Below are positions 1 through 12,314 of a stretch of DNA of 64,000 bases, piece after piece. The notes beneath the pieces are model-generated. The model worked only from the letters and a program-made list of their open reading frames with translations, searched no databases and was not told where the DNA came from. Numbering within the stretch: the stretch's first letter is position 1; every line of letters starts with the position of its first letter. The stretch is from Siphonodentalium dalli (lineage: Eukaryota; Mollusca; Scaphopoda; Gadilida; Siphonodentaliidae), in the NCBI GenBank assembly GCA_032622095.1, contig CP136062.1:135694960-135758959 (forward strand). The letters run 5' to 3'. The position numbers and the translations under genes are program-made.

Positions 1-255
1 TTATCATTTGCACTGAAGCACAAATAATAGGAGTTAGTTGCACTGAAGTGCAAATATTTATACTGAAGCACAAATATTTTCACTGAAGTGCAAATCATGT
101 ATGCTGAAGCAGAAGTCATTTGCACTGAAGAGAAAATCATTTCTCCTGAAGCATTAATACTGTGTGAAATACATCATATTTGAACAGGCCTAAGTGTAAC
201 TCAATTGCGCTGAAGCACAAGAAAAAAATTTCACTGAAGCGCAAATATTTTATTA
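1..255. repeat. Degenerate tandem array of a GCACTGAAGCACAAAT-like unit
   Basis: About ten imperfect copies of a 20-30 bp unit built around 'cactgaagcacaaat' or 'cactgaagtgcaaat' run from the window edge. The short inverted pair TGCACTGAAG / CTTCAGTGCA makes the units weakly palindromic. The array may extend to the left of the window. No coding signal is present. Confidence 0.75.
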
Positions 256-336
256 TCAATTTATTTGCGGTAAAGCAAAATTACCTTAGACCAACTCGTC
301 CAACTGACTTCCCTCAGATGCTGAATACTGAATACT

Positions 337-443
337 GAGAGCTTTCCGATGAATGGCAACAAGCCATATGTCCGACTAAATCCTGAAAAATTACCCATAA
401 TTCTGCTGTGGTTGAGGAGTCGATTATTTAGGGCATTACTGTA
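337..443 (-). mobile_element. Half copy of the foldback TA-MITE (TACAGTAATG family)
   Basis: This is a single arm of the palindromic element that is complete at 44577-44793. It runs from GAGAGCTTTCCGATGAATGG to the terminal GGCATTACTGTA. The opposite arm is missing. The small ORF on the minus strand here only reads through the repeat. Confidence 0.7.
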
Positions 444-579
444 TGTAATAAACAATCCCCCCTTAATTCCTATATAATAGTCTGCAAAATGATTAACAGG
501 TGATATTTTTTTTAACAAAACATAAAACAACTAGCCATTTGAACCTGATTATGAACCTCATTTGATCTTCGAGGGGTAA

Positions 580-1310
580 AACTTGTTATCACTATTGCGC
601 TTAAAATCACAATTAAATTGCACTTGAGCATAATTTAATTGCGCTTTATATGCATAATTGGGTAGAATTGTGAGTAATTGCAATTAAGAACAATTGAATT
701 GCAGTTATTAAGTGCAATTCAATTGCACTTAAGACAATTAATAATAAATGTGAAAACTATGGGAGGCCGTTTTCACATTTATTAAGTAATTGGACTTAAG
801 CGCAATTGAATTGCGCTTAAGCATTAGGCCCTATCAATTGCACTTTAAAGGCGCAATTAGTTGTACACAAATGAAATTCAATTTCGCTTAAGCGCAATAC
901 AATTGCACTTAAGCACATTTCATTTAACATGCTAGCTGGCAGCAATTGTGCTTAAGCGCAATTAAAAACTATGTAAAAACTATGTAATTTCAATTGCGCT
1001 TAAGCACAATTGAATTGCGCTTAAGCGGAATTATTGATAATCATAAATAAAATCCCTTAATTATTATAGATTAGTCTACAAGATGACTATCCAGCCAAAC
1101 CTGATTATGAACCTCATGTGATTTGATCGTCGAGAATACTTTTTATGCTATTGGCATGTATTGCACTTAAAGTTAAATGCAATCCAATTGCGCTTAAGTT
1201 CAATTGCGCTTAAGTGCAATTGGCTATCAAACGAAGTAATTGCGCTTAAACGTAATTGAATTAGCGTTTAAGAGTAATTGAATTGCGATTAAGTCCAATT
1301 ATTTAATAAA
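580..1310. repeat. AT-rich palindromic satellite-like array (CAATTGCGCTTAAGCGCAATT units)
   Basis: The region repeats units of about 20 bp such as 'aattgcgcttaagcgcaatt'. They are near-perfect palindromes centred on CTTAAG or GCGC and alternate with 'aattgaattgc' spacers. Copies occur at roughly 590-720, 790-920, 940-1025 and 1150-1300. Two segments near 745-785 and 1300-1335 carry 'aataaatgtgaaaa' and split the array. No ORF of interest. Confidence 0.75.
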
Positions 1311-2296
1311 TGTGAAAAATGCCTCCAATAGAAAACAGGCTCACATATACCAATTAATATTATAATATTAATTTTTTTTTTTTTATATACAGTGTACCAG
1401 CAACACACCACCAACTGTTTCATGCAACACTCACAAACGCGACAAATAATAATCTATACAACAATGGGCAGAAGGGAGAAAATGTGATTGGGAAATGGAT
1501 AACAATCAACAACAGCACTAAACCAACATAATAAAACTCATATGAGATCGAGTCTCTTTAGAAATCCCGCCATTCCGAGCTTCCAAAGTTTTAACCCAAG
1601 AAGTCCGTGCATGATCGGAGTGGAAATTGAGTGCACCCCATAAATGCGGAAGTTGACGGAAAAAATCGTTTGTTTCCGTGAATTCGTGAGCAACATGGGC
1701 GATTAATTATTTGTTTTGATTTTTCTGAGGTCATATATACATTGTTATACTGCGAATTATATCATCTCCGTTTCGTCATGGTATATAACAAACTCTCGTT
1801 TTGATTTTTTTACTGTTTAATCCCAGGCAAATCCCCAGAATGCTTGAAAATTTGGACAAGTTTTGTCGAGATCGTCTCCACGGCTGCACAATTGACACTT
1901 TCACTCAGTCTTTTTGTTGTCTTTGAACTCTTTGCACAATAAACTGTGAATGGATACACCATTACTGGTTGCAAAAAAATGCAAAAATCTTACTACATGT
2001 ATGGCCGATGTGGTTAAGATAGTATGTTTATTAATTATTCGTTTCAGTCCATAGACAGTATTTAAATTAAGTTAAAGTTAGACCAGTCCATCATATTTTT
2101 GGAAACTTTAGTTTAAATTAAAGTTAGCAATATCATTACCTTCGTTAGTTGGTGGCTAGACCTTAGTGAACGGGAAGATTTGTTCCTGGTCAACATTCAA
2201 GTTATATTACAATAAACTTACTTACATTTAACAGTCGGTTTATTATGGCCCTGTCATTTTCAGTAGGGTTCCAAAAAGATTCCACGTTGTTAGTAG
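1311..2296. other. Non-coding AT-rich stretch, nothing recognised
   Basis: A T-run near 1372-1384 and unique-looking AT-rich sequence. I see no conserved ORF, RNA gene or clear repeat. Confidence 0.5.
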
Positions 2297-2510
2297 GCAG
2301 GGTTCACGCTGCCGATTGCCAATTTAGCGAATTGTTATAAAAAAAAAAAAAATTGCAACAATAACATTCTGATTTGCAACAGAAATTGGAACCTATCTTT
2401 TTTACTTTTGGAAATTGATCCCAATCAGTCAAAGGCAGCAATAAGCTTGCAGTCAATTGGTCAGAAGCAAAACAAACATTGCCATTCGGTCGTGCCATTA
2501 CCTGTTACCT
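2297..2510 (+). mobile_element. Fragment beginning with a hAT-like terminus (CAGGGTTCACGCTG)
   Basis: The string 'cagggttcacgctg' near 2299 recurs at 34698 and is close to the proven hAT terminus at 23104 (CAGTGTTCACACTG). No partner terminus or target duplication was found, so the 3' limit is a guess. Confidence 0.35.
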
Positions 2511-2669
2511 GTTACTTATCTGGAGATTCTGCCTTCAAAGGCACTGCGACGGTCTGTCATGGTTATTCATACAGTTGATTGATATTCATTGCTACTATTT
2601 TCAACAATTGCTAATTTGGTCCCAATTGAAAGTGTAGAAATGATTTGCAGCTTATGTCACATCGACTTA

Positions 2670-3486
2670 TAGAGATGGGCGGTTTTTAAATTTTAAGCTC
2701 GGTATCGGTAAATTTTCGTCAATTTACCGCGGTATCGGTACGGTAAGCAGAATTGCTATTAAATCACAAAACCAGAGCAGAAATTCCCGGTAAATTGAAG
2801 TTTTTAACTGAACAATAAACATGGAAATATGCCCACGGATATACTACATTCGCGACAATAGCTAAATGAGGCAACACAATGACCCAAACAATTATTCAAT
2901 TAAGTGATATTCACACATCTCTTTAATCATTTATACGCAGGTCGTCGCACCGCTTTTGAAAAGAATAAGAGATTGCATGGCTACGATATCGTCAATTTCG
3001 TCACATTTTCGCGAGTGAATAGAATTCACAAATCGTAATCAATAGATGGATCTGTACTATTTTTTAGAAATTGAAAGTAGATTCTGATTCACTGTATAAA
3101 TGAAATCGGACCTTATTTCTGTTTATGCCGCTTGCATTTTCTAACAACTGTGCACATTGATTGTTAGGCCCGTAACTAGGTCAGCCATCTGTGAGTTTTT
3201 ATTCCTTTTGCTCGCCGCAAGGCCTGTCAAACTGATAAAAGGTCACGGTCTTTGTGATGGTTTGATGGATGTGTATAGTACTGAAATTAATTTTAATTAA
3301 AGTACCGGTACCGAATCAAAACTGTTTACTGAGAAACTTTACTCAATACGAAGACACACAAGTTGGCAACACATGAATAATTTCAGTACCGAAAATTCGG
3401 TATTTTTAGTTCTGATTCGGTACGGTAAATCGGTATTACGCTGATACCGATACCGCACGGTAAATACCGAGTACCGCCCATCTCTA
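2670..3486. mobile_element. Non-autonomous hAT element with 8-bp TSD
   Basis: The termini are inverted: TAGAGATGGGCGGT at 2670 and ACCGCCCATCTCTA ending at 3486. The 8-bp direct repeat TCGACTTA flanks the copy exactly (2662-2669 and 3487-3494), as hAT elements produce. Just inside both ends are several copies of 'ggtatcggta'/'ggtacggta', which look like subterminal repeats. The 817-bp interior has no substantial ORF. Confidence 0.9.
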
Positions 3487-3770
3487 TCGACTTATTATAA
3501 TGCTGGAGTGAATGGCTTTCGAATTTCTAATTGATTATTACAGTAGTACCGTAGGCTATTGACTGCAATTTGACAAACATTACAGTCACACAATGGGGTT
3601 CCTGAAGTCTAACTCGTTAGGAAACTGTGTTTTGATAGTGGTGTGAGATAAATTATCAAAAATATGTGCCCTTCAAGCTTCATAACTCAGCTTTCACAAA
3701 CAGCAAATATTATTCGTAAGGGTTTTTTTTTTGTTGGAAATACTCAATTCAAAAGTAGCACCAAAATATA

Positions 3771-4027
3771 GGTAGAGGGGTAATGTTGCAAGAGCTATAC
3801 TCGACCTTCACCTCAGAATTGGAGTCACATTATTTTCTACGAATTAACGGCCCATAACAGGTTTCTACATGTAGAACACCAAAGTGGGTGGAACATCTTG
3901 ATATATAAGTCAAATTGCACATGCAGTGTGGGTGGAGTCGATTTGAGACTATGGATGCGCGCCCTACGAGTATATCATTGATCGAGATCAAGGATGAGTA
4001 TAGCTCTATCAACATTACCCCTCTACC
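3771..4027. mobile_element. Mutator-like MITE with 9-bp TSD
   Basis: The 257-bp element has TIRs of about 33 bp: GGTAGAGGGGTAATGTTG at 3771 and its inverted partner ending at 4027. Both arms go on to 'agagctatactc'. The 9-bp sequence CAAAATATA occurs directly on both sides (3762-3770, 4028-4036). A 9-bp TSD points to the Mutator/MULE superfamily. The 66-codon ORF inside only reads the element. Confidence 0.85.
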
Positions 4028-4036
4028 CAAAATATA

Positions 4037-5410
4037 TGGGTTGGAAAAAAAGTAGCAAAAGGAAATGAAGAGTGGCTAAAAATTTATGAAATTGGCAACT
4101 GAGAATTTTGGACCAGCATGAACCCAGTCACTTACATGTAGGCCTATCGACGATCACTTTTCTGGAGGTCTCTCAAGATTTGTCTCTGACTATTGGCTTA
4201 TTTGGGGGGGTGGATTTTCATTCTTTTCATTTTATTGTCATCTTTGCTCAAAATTAATATGAATGTCGCGCGACCCCCAAGCCAACTTCTCCTTGTTTGT
4301 AATTGACTTATAAAATAATAAAACTAAGTAGATTCCATTAGAATATAGTGTAATTTATTGTTTTATTGAATAAAACATGGAAAAACATGATGTTTACAAT
4401 AGAGATCGATATTTGCCATGAAAAAGCTATAAACGTTCCCTGTTTGTGAACAATATTCAACCTGCTTAAAAGATCACCACCCTCCCACAAATGCTCAATG
4501 TTTGCATCCATACTAGGGCCCAAAAAAAAAAACATCTCTGTTTCTGATAATACAGGGAAATTTTTCCAGGCAGGGATTTTTTTTAACCAGCCATTTGAAA
4601 GCGATAAAATTGTGTAGTGCACCCCTTTAACATGCATTAAAGAGTTTTTAATATCACATACTTAGTGAGGTTTGTCATTTTCCTTTAAGCAGGTGTACAG
4701 GTATATCAGTTCACTTGATTCCAATAAACTTTCAGAGACAACTTACAATGTATATTTTTGCTACTAGAATGAGCTCCTGTGTGAAGAACCGAGGTATTGG
4801 CTATGGCCATGGGTTTAGAGTTATTCCTCTTGCATGGAATATCTGTCTGATGTTCATGGGCTTGAGGTTACACATTTTATGCCATCCTATTCAGTTGTGC
4901 CCACGCAATTTTCCAGGTGGTGCTGGTGTTGAAAGGGAGAATGTTTTATGCAATAAATACTTGCCATTTCAATCAAATATGTCGTATGTTCATTCCCTCA
5001 TATTTCTCTTCATAGAAGATCATTATTTTTATATGACAACTTGTCCATATTGTCAAATCACTAAATAGTATTGTTGTTCAAGGTCACATATTTCCGACCT
5101 ATTTCGTGTCAACCCCGGAAAGTTTTAATTAGCAGAATTTATTACCTGCTATCTTTCAGTGCAATTAACAGCAAGTTATCACCTACAGTACATGTACATG
5201 TTTGGACATCAGATGATCAGAAATGCGTGTTTAATATGTGCATACAGTGTGAGTTGTTTCTATCTTACTAGTATTTGCTACTAAGTCGGTATAAAGATCA
5301 AAGAGTCTGCCCTAAATAGTTACGCTGAGTTGATTCGCGTGACCCGCATGTGTTTGTTGTATGACACAGTGACCCACTTAGTGTGTCCTTCATAACAGGC
5401 AGTTGTTTAT
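4037..5410. other. Non-coding stretch with weak unsupported ORFs
   Basis: Open frames of 99 and 117 codons occur, but their translations show no domain, no homology I recognise and no splice context. I treat the stretch as non-coding. Confidence 0.5.
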
Positions 5411-7161
5411 TGTCCCCCGACGTTTCCGTCGGAGGACTATAGAAATGACCCTCGTCCGTCCGTCCGTCCGTCCGTCTGTCCGTTCGTGCGTCCGTCTGTC
5501 CGTGCGTCCGAGATTGGGTACCTTCATGGTGTAATCAACTCCTCCTACAGTTTTAAACGTAGAGATTTGAAACTCTTGGATATTGTTCCTAACATGTTGG
5601 TGATTTGCAACATCTATAAAGCTAATCAAAAATATAATTTTTTCCATATTTTTGGGGGGGTTTTCGACTTAGAAAATTTGGAACATTTTTTTTTGCCTTT
5701 TGGATGAGATTGGGTACCTTCATGGTGTAATCAACTCCTCCTACAGTTTTAAATGTAGAGATTTGAAACTCTGGGATATTGTTCCTAACATGTTGGTGAT
5801 TTGCAACATCTATAAAGCTAATCAAAAATATAATTTTTTCCATATTTTTGGGGGGGTTTTCGACTTAGAAAATTTGGAACATTTTTGCCTTTTGGATGAG
5901 ATTGGGTACCTTCATGGTGTAATCAACTCCTCCTACAGTTTTAAATGTAGAGATTTGAAACTCTGGGATATTTTTCCTAACATGTTGGTGAGTTGCAACA
6001 TCTATATAGCTAATCAAAAATATAATTTTTTCCATATTTTTGGGGGGGTTTTCGACTTAGAAAATTTGGAACATTTTTGCCTTTTGGATGAGATTGGGTA
6101 CCTTCATGGTGTAATCAACTCCTCCTACAGTTTTAAATGTAGAGATTTGAAACTCTGGGATATTGTTCCTAACCTGTTGGTGATTTGCAACATCTATATA
6201 GCTAATACAAAATATCATTTTTTCCATATTTTTGGGGGGTTTTCGACTTAGAAAATTTGGAACATTTTTGCCTTTTGGATGAGATTGGGTACCTTCATGG
6301 TGTAATCAACTCCTCCTACAGTTTTAAATGTAGAGATTTGAAACTCTGGGATATTGTTCCTAACATGTTGGTGATTTGCAACATCTATATAGCTAATACA
6401 AAAATATCATTTTTTTCGCGTTTGCATGCGTTTGTTCATCGGGTTGTTTTGTCTGTCCGTCCGTCCGTCTGTCCGTGCGTCCGTGCGTCCGAGATTGGGT
6501 ACCTTCATGGTGTAATCAACTCCTCCTACAGTTTTAAATGTAGAGATTTGAAACTCTGGGATATTGTTCCTAACATGTTGGTGATTTGCAACATCTATAA
6601 AGCTAATCAAAAAAAAAAAAAATCCATATATTTGGGGGGGTTTTCGACTTAGAAAATTTGGAACATTTTTGCCTTTTGGATGAGATTGGGTACCTTCATG
6701 GTGTAATCAACTTCTCCTACAGTTTTAAATGTAGAGATTTGAAACTCTGGGATATTGTTCCTAACATGTTGGTGATTTGCAACATATATATAGCTAATAC
6801 AAAATATCATTTTTTCCATATTTTTGGGGGGTTTTCGAATTAGAAAATTTGGAACATTTTTGCCTTTTGGATGAGATTGGGTACCTTCATGGTGTAATCA
6901 ACTCCTCCTACAGTTTTAAATGTAGAGATTTGAAACTCTGGGATATTGTTCCTAACATGTTGGTGATTTGCAACATCTATATAGCTAATACAAAAATATC
7001 ATTTTTTTCGCGTTTGCATGCGTTTGTTCATCAGGTTGTTTTGTCCAAGAAATTTTGCGGTGGTTTGCAACATCTATATACTGTATAACATTGTTGCAAA
7101 TAGTATCCTTCTAACAAATCCAATCATGAAGTTTACCACTCGAGTCGGGGGACATGTGGTC
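5411..7161 (+). mobile_element. Pearl-like modular element with eight ~190-bp tandem cores
   Basis: The left edge reads TGTCCCCCGACGTTTCCGTC and the right edge ends with the inverted GAGTCGGGGGACATG, so the element has short terminal inverted repeats. A (GTCC)n microsatellite at 5453-5510 leads into about eight core copies of roughly 190 bp, each starting 'gagattgggtaccttcatgg' (near 5510, 5705, 5897, 6090, 6280, 6490, 6681, 6870). The microsatellite recurs between copies 5 and 6. The cores stay open in frame, so long ORFs appear, but these only translate the repeat. Microsatellite plus tandem core is the plan of pearl/CvA elements in bivalves. Confidence 0.8.
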
Positions 7162-7984
7162 TGCGACCTTTTATTTAAATTGGGTTAAGCTCTAGTTACT
7201 GTGAATACTCCAGGATGCCTATGCAATTTATATTGGAAACTGCTATCTTCTGGTCAATGGTGACGGCGATTTCGGCTTTTACCTGGGCAATGTCGATTGT
7301 CGACGCTAATTCCCAGGGCTGATTACGGAATACGAACTGTAGTCCGTTATATTGCAATGAAATTCCCATTTTTGGATGTGTTTTGTGAGCATGATTTACA
7401 CAGTTAATTAACTTAATTATGCTAATGACTCATTGAATTAAATTAATGACTGCAACTAATAGAAAATGGGAGATGATTTTGCATATTTATACATGGAATT
7501 TTTCCAGGTGGCACAAAAATAAAACGGGATGCGTACAAATTTTGCAAAATGAACAAAATGAAAAACCGTCGGGAGCTCCGAAATAGGGGCGGGCGGGTCA
7601 CCGGAAACACAGGTATATATTTTTTTGGCCTAAATAATAATTCAAAAAGTGAGACATAGTAGACAAAATAATGTTTTTCAAATGATCATTTTATTTAATC
7701 ATAATGCCTAAAATAAAAACATAAATTATAACAAACATGAGGCATGATCCAAGGCGGGGCAATTTCGGAGAAAAATTGGCATATCATGACGAGAAATCTG
7801 AAGTGCCACGGAGAAACACTGGTCCTGGGAATATTGGGTGCTGAATGATACTCCTTCTGGTTACAGCAAGATGTTTAAAACAACCGATGGTATAAAGGTC
7901 AACATCGCCAAGATTTAACGTTTTATCGAATCCTAGAACTATTGTAGCTGCTGTAGTTGCAACAGAATTGTTGATTATCCATAA
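7162..7984. other. Non-coding stretch with one stray Harbinger-like terminus
   Basis: At 7604-7634 'ccggaaacacaggtatata' is followed by TTTTTTTGGCC, which resembles the right end of the element at 7985-8811, but no matching left end was found. The rest is unrecognised. Confidence 0.4.
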
Positions 7985-8811
7985 GGCCAAAAAAAAAAAG
8001 ATTGTATGTTTCCGATAACAGAGCAAAAAAATTAGGGTAGGTAGGTAGGGAAATATATATTTTTTAAATTTATTTTGATATTTTCTATCCAGCTTCAGAA
8101 ATATTGAACTACCTCGACCGAAATGACATAAAATGCCAACTCGGGTTGAGGGGAAAGTATTACTTGATCAACACTGTGGAAATATACATTAAGATTGATA
8201 AAAGATCAAACTTACTTCATGCTTATAACTTATATGTTTTTTATTATTCACATACCATATTTTCATAAATTTGGCTATAAACTTGGTACGAAATTCATGT
8301 CGCTAACTTTTTATAAGAATTTTACACATAATACCGCCATTATACCGTACTTGTATTGTGACTACTACATCCCATTGTCTGGAGGTAGTCATGAGTACAC
8401 CCAACCTAGCATGCCTGGTTTTTGGAAACAGTAGCTATACATGTACACCTAACATGTGGTGATAACCTCTATACATGTACATGTATATATACAGATAAAC
8501 ACCCACCATGTCTGTTGATAGTGTTCCTATGTTCCATAAGACCCAAACAAGGCATGAAGCAGGCATGAGATCCACTCTCTGAAAAATGCATGCCCATCAG
8601 TCAACAACCCATCACACACCTGGGGGCGCTGAGACAGCAGTCACTTCATGGTCACTTTTCACAGGGATATGTTAGAAACCATGTGTTTTGAACACTAATG
8701 ACCATCCAATGACCATTTTTTTTCTCAAAATATCAATAAAAAGATTAGGGTCGGCGGGTTATTATTAGGGTCGGCCGATGTACGGAAACATAGCATTATT
8801 TTTTTTTGGCC
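7985..8811. mobile_element. Harbinger-like non-autonomous element, TAA target duplication
   Basis: The left end is GGCC followed by an A-run and 'tgtatgtttccg'. The right end is the inverse, '..cggaaacata..' followed by a T-run and GGCC. TAA flanks both sides (7982-7984 and 8812-8814). A 3-bp TWA duplication with G-starting TIRs suits PIF/Harbinger. The 827-bp interior has only short ORFs, so it would need a transposase from elsewhere. Confidence 0.7.
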
Positions 8812-8884
8812 TAATCTGATGTTTTGTATAGAGAATCAGTCGGCACCTTTTCCTTTGAGTGGATTACTTTTTTTAGCTAAACTT

Positions 8885-9114
8885 TACTTTGTACAGTGAG
8901 CTATTGTCGTTGGTTGGCGTCCATTTTCTGTGTGTGTGTATGTCTGTGCGTTTGTCCATTCGTCAACATTTTCTCTGGCTCACCCTACAGGCCAAATCCT
9001 TCATCTGATTATCACCAAACTTCATATGGATCTTTGGGGTGACCTCTAGATGGGAGCCATCTACCGGTATTTTATCTGAAAATCGTTAAAATACATGGCC
9101 TCCAACAGCCATTT
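8885..9114 (+). repeat. First part of an interrupted tandem repeat (family B)
   Basis: This carries the unit with 'cacatccctcatctgatcac', 'tgacctctagatgggagcca' and 'aacatggctgccagcagcca' in diverged form. The array breaks off at 'ccaacagccat' and resumes at about 10913, so the elements in between are insertions. Confidence 0.7.
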
Positions 9115-10457
9115 TTATGTTTACCCATACCATAGTATGGTAAACATAATGTCGACGTCCGCATTGACCACTCGTCGTGTGTCCGTCCGTCCGTCCGTCC
9201 GTCTGTCTGTCTGTCTGTCCGTAGACACTTTACGCATGGTGCGATAACTCAAATATTTTCTATCCGATCGGAACTAAATTTTGTATATGAGTTTCTCAGA
9301 CCAAAATACAGATCGAGTTCGAATATGGGTTTGATCCGAGTTTTTTTTACGGAGTTATGGCCCTTTTTCGTCTTCGAATTCACGCATGCTGTCATAACTC
9401 AAACAATTTTTATCTGATCGGAACCAAATTTGGTATGCGAGTTTCAGAGCCCAAAATACAGATCGAGTTCGAATATGGGTTTGATCAGAGTTTTTTTTAC
9501 GGAGTTATGGCCCTTTTTCGACTTAGAATTCATGGATGCTACGATAACTAAAAAAATATTATCTCATGAGAACCAAATTTGGTATGTGAGTTTCTCTATC
9601 TAAAATACAATTCGAGTTCGAATATGGGTTTGATCAGATTATTTTTAATGGAGTTATGGCCCTTTGATATAGAATTCATCCATGCTTCGATAGCTCAACC
9701 AGTTATCGTCTGATAGGAACCAAATTTGGTATGTGAGTTTCTCAACTCAAAATACAGATCAAGTTTGAATATGGGTTAGATCCTATTTTTTATACCAGAG
9801 TTATGGCCCTTTTTAACTAAGGATTGAACAGATTCGATATTTTTATGCTTCTCATGTAGAACCATAGCAGCTAACCCCTGTGATATCAGTTAGCACTGAG
9901 AGAGAGAATAGATTAACTTGTATTATTGGACATTAGAGTTATTTTTAGCCATCATATTGTCCTGGGCACAGTGGAAGGTGTAATTGGACAGAGAACCATC
10001 TGTTGTTTAATGTTTATTGTATTTCCATACAGCTCTCTGGTTTAGGATATCAATGCAGTGTTCCAGTGACATACCTGTACCTAATTTTATTGAGTTAAAA
10101 TTGTTAACCCTTGTCATCAATTTTATGCTTTTGAATATTTTTCATGTAATCATTCTATTATATCCCTTTCACTTGTATGGATTTTTGTGGTTAAAATGAA
10201 CCCTTAATTCTCAACATTCCTTGTACTTAGCAGAAATACCTTTCATCTGATATATCTCATTTTATTGAGATGTATGTAAATTTTGTATGTGAATTTCTCA
10301 GCCCAAAATACAGATAGATTTCGAATTTGGGTTTGATCCATTTTTTTTATATTTTAAACAGAGTTATGGCTTATGGATTTTCGTGTCAGAACTGAAAATA
10401 GCTGATCACTATCGCCAAGGTATGGGTTAAACATCTGCCGATCGTGATCGGCCTCTC
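9115..10457 (+). mobile_element. Pearl-like element A with ~150-bp cores, nested in family B
   Basis: It starts with the palindrome TACCATAGTATGGTA inside 'gtttacccat..aaacat', then (GTCC)n/(GTCT)n at 9180-9222, then about four cores of 150 bp. Each core reads 'cataactcaa..gatcggaaccaaatttggta..cagatcgagttcgaatatgg..gagttatggccctttttcg'. A non-repetitive tail ends with 'ggccgatcacgatcgg' in inverse form near 10438-10452. The reverse-oriented relative is at 46715-49385. No transposase is present. Confidence 0.8.
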
Positions 10458-10460
10458 GTT

Positions 10461-10912
10461 ATACCCCCCGCAACGAGTTGTGGGGGGTATACTGGAATCA
10501 GCTTGTCGAGCTGTCCGTCGTACCGTGGAAAAAAAATGTCCGAGCTTTTATTCCTACATTTTCTGGTCAATATTTTTGAAACTTGGCACAGATATTTAGT
10601 ACCTTGGGAACCTGTGCACCTGCAATTATGATGTCTGTCCTACATTTTTTCATGGAGTTATCCCCCTTTTTTCATGGAGTTATCCCCCTTTTTCGACTTA
10701 GAACATTTTCGCAACATGCATAATTTTGTCCGAGCTTTTATTCCTACATTTTTCGTTCAATAGGTTTAAGATTAGGGTTAGGGTTGTGCACCTGCAATGG
10801 GAACTGTTATTTTATTATTTTAACTAAATGTTTACTGACATGTGAAACCTTTTAGTATTTTAAAAACACGGGGTGTATCCTTAGTCCCATTGGGACAGTC
10901 ACACCTCTAGTT
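10461..10912 (+). mobile_element. Pearl-like element C (ACCCCCCGCAACGAGTTGT family)
   Basis: It begins with the hairpin ACCCCCCGCAACGAGTTGT/GGGGGGTAT and contains 'ctccgagcttttattcctac'-type cores. It includes a short TTAGGG run near 10770-10786 and ends with 'cttagtcccattgggac'. A reverse-oriented relative occupies 43550-44293 with the same landmarks, including the TTAGGG-like part, so those telomere-like bases belong to the element. Confidence 0.7.
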
Positions 10913-11790
10913 TATTTCAAATTTGTATCCATCGGCACACCCTGTGGACCGCATTTATTGGAGGATATTTTTTTTTAATTTACAGGCATGGTTGGGATCA
11001 CCTCTTGATGGGAGCCATCAAATTTGAAAACAATTCTATGAAAAACATGGCTGCCGGCAGCCATCTTGAATTTTACACACCTTACAGATCACATCCCTCA
11101 TCTGATCACCACCAAACGTCATATTGATCTTCGGGGATGACCTCTAGATGGGAGCTATCGATTATTTCTGAAATTCATTAAAAACATGGCCCCCAGCAGC
11201 CGTCTTGGATTTTACTCTTTGTATGACTATATCCTTTGGCACACCCTACAGGTCACATCTCTCATCCAACCATCATCAAACTTCATAAGGATATTCGGGG
11301 TGACCTCTAGATGGGAGCCATTGAATTTTTCTGAAATTTGTTAAAAAACATGGTCGCCAGCAGCCATCTTAGATTTAAAATTTGAATCCATTGGCACAGC
11401 CTGCAGCCCGCATTTATTGGAGAATTGTTCTGAAAATTTGCAGGCATGTTTAGGATCACCTCTAGATGGGATTCATCGAATTTGAAAACTTTTCAATAAA
11501 AAACATGGCTGCAGGCAGCCATCTTGGACTTTGCTCTTTGCATGACTAAATCCTTTGACACACCATACAGACCACATCCCTTATCTGATCGTCACCAAAC
11601 CTTACATGGATCTTCAGGGTGACTTCTAGATGGGAGCCATTAATTTTTTCCGACATTCGTAGAAAAACATGGCTGCCAGCGCCCATCTTGGATTTTACTC
11701 TTTGCATGACTAAATCCTTTGGCACACCGTACAGGCCACATCCCTTATCCGATCAGCACTAAACATCATATGGATCTTCTAGATGTCAGA
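10913..11790 (+). repeat. Second part of family B tandem repeat (about four ~190-210 bp units)
   Basis: Units contain 'ggtgacctctagatgggagc', 'aaaaacatggctgccagcag' and 'ccatcttggattttactctt'. They alternate with variants carrying 'cgcatttattggagga'. This continues the array cut at 9114. Confidence 0.75.
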
Positions 11791-12314
11791 AATATTTCAG
11801 CAGTCCACACGGAATAAACACTGGAATTTATTCAGTTAGCACATAGTGTTCGCTATGTAAATAGATTAGTGGAACTGAATAGCTAATAAAGTGGCTTCAT
11901 CCATTCTGAGATTATAGAAATAGGCAGTGTACAACTGTTTATCAGTAGGGGTATGTCTGCTAGCTGAAATGCTATCAGATGGGGTATGACTGTATTTGGA
12001 TTGATGGAGGGGATAACGGGCCGATAGCAACTCTTAACACTATCATCAGGGGAAATACGACTTCTCTGATGTGATGAAGTTCATTATTTACACTGAGTTC
12101 ATAAATATCTTTGAATGATTTATTTGTTTTAATTTTAATCAATCTATTTGAAAAATATATTCACTCACGAGTGTGATGTCACATAAGGCGTATTGACCCA
12201 TCATAGGGTTAAGAAGTTAAAGATATCTACATTTATTTAATTTGAGTTTGTTGCATTTTTTCAGATTTGAATACACACCTGAGATATTTCTCCCAATAGT
12301 GACCGGAATCAGTT
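11791..12314 (+). other. Upstream region and 5' UTR splice acceptor of ZRANB1
   Basis: A strong acceptor (TTTTTTCAG ending at about 12264) precedes the start codon by 50 bp. An in-frame TGA lies at 12300-12302. The coding exon is therefore probably preceded by a non-coding first exon whose position I cannot fix. No TATA box or CpG cluster is evident. Confidence 0.5.

Noticed and set aside
4338..5068. ORFs of 99 (-) and 117 (+) codons
   Set aside because: No similarity recognised and composition matches the AT-rich surroundings.
5700..7088. Long repetitive ORFs (183, 131, 79 codons) of a repeated peptide
   Set aside because: They are translations of the ~190-bp tandem cores, whose unit length happens to keep a frame open. 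There is no start context, domain or non-repeat coding sequence.
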